Assembly: GCA_003131705.1 (NCBI GenBank)
Contig: PKUY01000420.1
Span: forward strand, 17,300-25,788
DNA from: Acidobacteriota bacterium
GTDB lineage: Bacteria > Acidobacteriota > Terriglobia > Acidiferrales > UBA7541
DNA length: 8,489 nucleotides
Direction of reading: 5' to 3'
The first letter of the stretch is position 1, and each line of letters opens with the position of its first letter. Both the position numbers and the translations under genes were made by a program. The notes under the pieces are model-generated. The model searched no databases. It was not told the origin of the DNA and saw only the letters and a program-made list of their open reading frames with translations. Shown piece by piece: positions 7,314-8,489 of the stretch.

Positions 7314-8019
7314 TTATAAGCCTCCCTGCTGTGAGTTCTTGAGGTAGGGCGCGATGCGGCTCGCGAGAGATTCGTTCGGATCCTCACCGACGAATCGCTG
7401 AAGCACGGCTCCATTGCCATCGGTCAGGACAAAAGTCGGAAAGGCGTTCACTCCGTATTGGCGCGACATTTCGCCACCGGAGTCGAACCGTTGCTCCCAA
7501 TTCATCTGGTGCTGCGCGAGAAAACTGTGCCAGACGCTCTCATTCTTGTCCTCGCTGATGCCGATCACCTCGAGCTGATCTCGTCCGTAAGTCGCTTGCA
7601 GCTGCTTCAGATCGGGCACGGACTGACGGCACGGACCACACCACGATGCCCAAAAATCCAGAAGCACAACCTTCCCCGAGCGCGAGCCCGAACTTCTGTC
7701 CGCCGGGGCCGCGCACGAATCGCCGGGAGCGCTGCCTACGATGCTGATTCCTGCCCCCCGACCTCGGAAGATTGTCTTCGTCGATGACCTTGCCTGCTTT
7801 GGGCTCACTCTGTTTCTTGGCTCGAGCGAGACGGGCCAGGTCTCCGAGCGACATCGGCTGACCCGGCTGAGCGGAATCCGCGGCCCGCGCGGTTTGCGCC
7901 TGCGAAGAGGTTTGTGCGGCGCTACTCGAGGCGTCTTGCGCTGCGGCGTTACCCGACAACGCCAGAGCCAGCGTTCCCGCCCTCAGAGAAAACAAAATTC
8001 CTCGCATCAAGGTGGACAT
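7314..8019 (-). pseudogene. Secreted TlpA-like thioredoxin, frameshifted at a G6 run
   Basis: The 5' part (ATG at 8019) encodes a Sec signal peptide (hydrophobic core about residues 7-23, cleavage near AAA at 25-27). It continues with an Ala/Ser/Gln/Thr-rich linker and a segment reading SLGDLARLARAKKQ and VIDEDNLPR. The frame then goes astray at six C on the plus strand (7754-7759). From there another frame continues with GISIVG, a Ser/Ala-rich spacer, a TlpA/ResA-type thioredoxin fold with FWASWCGPCR (WCGPC at 7643-7629), the cis-proline region AFPTFVLTDG, and a stop at 7314. Removing one G gives an uninterrupted 234-residue periplasmic thiol-disulfide protein. AGAGG precedes the ATG by 10 nt, and a GTG at 8022 is an alternative start. 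It may be a true pseudogene, a slippage-prone gene or a sequence error. Its partner protein is unknown, and it is convergent with the GMC operon. Confidence 0.82.
7754..7759. other. C6/G6 homopolymer at the TlpA frameshift
   Basis: Six C in the plus strand (six G in the sense strand) mark where the two frames of the TlpA-like gene cross. With five, the junction reads LPRSGAGISIVG in one frame. Such runs are where replication slippage and sequencing indels both occur. Confidence 0.6.
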
Positions 8020-8110
8020 CACGGCAGCACCTCTAAACCGTCTCGATCCTTCATTTAGGTTGGCGGCGACCACTGGACCCGACAATAGTACAACTGGAGT
8101 GTATGCCCCA

Positions 8111-8260
8111 AAACGCACCGATCTTGTCGCCGAACTGCGGCTGGCTGGAATTGCCAGCATCGAAGCGGCGAATCGCTTTTTGGAACTGCGTTTTCTTCCG
8201 GAGTGGGAACAGCGTTTCACGGTGGCCTCTCGCCACCCACGCAATGCTCATCGTCGGCTG
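8111..8260 (+). pseudogene. ISNCY-type transposase, C-terminal fragment (plus strand)
   Basis: About 50 codons on the plus strand read KRTDLVAELRLAGIASIEAA, then NRFLELRFLPEWEQRFTV and ASRHPRNAHRRL. This resembles the region after the DDE catalytic core of ISNCY-family transposases, where relatives read DRLVKxLRxAG, then xxLExANxYLExxFLPxWNxxxxV, then xxxAHRPL. There is no start codon, no DDE core and no natural end; similarity stops near 8260, just before a transposase piece in the opposite orientation. It is a decayed insertion-sequence remnant. The comparison is from memory of the family, so the exact boundaries are approximate. Confidence 0.65.
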
Positions 8261-8270
8261 AGGCAGAACA

Positions 8271-8489
8271 TCGCTGGGAACGAGGACGCCACAAGGCGGT
8301 TTTGGTCATCCACTTCCGCAGCGTCTCGCGGCTCACCCGCAAACCATCCTGGGCCAAATGTTCGCTGGCCAGAGTGGGTCCAAAATCGGCATAGCGCTGG
8401 CGAACCCGCGCTAGAATCTTCTGCTCCAAAGCCGCCGCCAACTTGCGGTTCGATGGCCGCCCGCGCAGTCGGTGAACGATCGCTCCATC
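8271..8489 (-). pseudogene. ISNCY-type transposase, N-terminal/HTH fragment (minus strand, runs off right edge)
   Basis: Reading from the right edge, the minus strand encodes DGAIVHRLRGRPSNRKL, then RQRYADFGPTLASEHLAQ, DGLRVSRETLRKWM and TALWRPRSQR. This is the helix-turn-helix and linker region of ISNCY-family transposases, whose members typically read VHxLRGRPSNRK, FGPTLASExL and SxETLRxWMxxAGLW. Family likeness stops at 8271. The frame then runs through about 18 unrelated codons to a stop at 8217, so the catalytic DDE domain is absent. The true start is beyond the window. The opposing C-terminal fragment begins within about 10 bases, so the element has been rearranged and cannot encode an active enzyme here. 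Confidence 0.75.

Noticed and set aside
7271..7322. Palindromes GATTCGAATC (7271-7280) and GGCTTATAAGCC (7311-7322), and the small stem ATCGG/CCGAT (7278-7291), between the convergent GMC and TlpA-like genes
   Set aside because: The stems are short, have no T run and are partly mutually exclusive. A terminator here is likely in principle but not supported by these structures.
7314..7808. TlpA domain as an independent cytoplasmic gene starting at GTG 7808
   Set aside because: There is no ribosome site. The first 15 or so residues are an out-of-frame reading of the conserved linker, and the signal peptide lies just upstream in the other frame.

Overview
The window reads as a piece of a GC-rich bacterial chromosome. 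It most likely comes from a soil Acidobacteriota (Terriglobia-like) genome or metagenome bin. That placement is an inference from gene content (a GAF/GGDEF/HD-GYP sensor, an Er-VIT-type membrane ferritin, a Tat-exported GMC dehydrogenase pair, a TlpA-like protein with an Ala/Ser/Gln-rich linker), frequent TTG/GTG-type starts and base composition. No rRNA or marker gene confirms it.

Layout from left to right. (1) Positions 1-265, minus strand: the N-terminal part of glutamyl-tRNA synthetase (gltX), running off the left edge. (2) Positions 266-555: a divergent intergenic region with a candidate promoter, a 12-bp perfect palindrome next to its -35 box, and a leader carrying a terminator-like hairpin followed by six T. 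(3) Positions 556-3987, plus strand: a very large membrane c-di-GMP enzyme with 7 TM segments, three GAF domains, GGDEF and HD-GYP, with both catalytic sites apparently intact. (4) Positions 4019-4980, minus strand: a membrane-bound ferritin / VIT1-type iron exporter (mbfA-like), split by a one-base frameshift into a ferritin-like ORF and a VIT membrane ORF that meet at a TGATG overlap. (5) Positions 5147-7267, plus strand: a two-gene operon with a Tat-signal Gluconate_2-dh3 small subunit and an FAD-dependent GMC dehydrogenase with a C-x5-C-x3-C iron-sulfur motif. No cytochrome c subunit follows. (6) Positions 7314-8019, minus strand: a secreted TlpA-like thioredoxin, frameshifted at a run of six C (six G in the sense strand). 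(7) Positions 8111-8489: two pieces of an ISNCY-type transposase in opposite orientation, a C-terminal piece on plus abutting an N-terminal piece on minus, with the DDE core missing.

How the genes relate. The c-di-GMP enzyme is a stand-alone signalling gene. The GMC pair should form a periplasmic sugar or sugar-acid/alcohol dehydrogenase, exported folded through Tat and passing electrons to a cytochrome encoded elsewhere. The mbfA-like gene is divergent from it across a short region with candidate promoters in both directions. The TlpA-like protein also acts outside the cytoplasm, but it is convergent with the GMC operon and has no proven link to it. Two of the genes carry single-base frameshifts at short G runs, so either local sequence errors or recent gene decay must be considered before functions are assigned.
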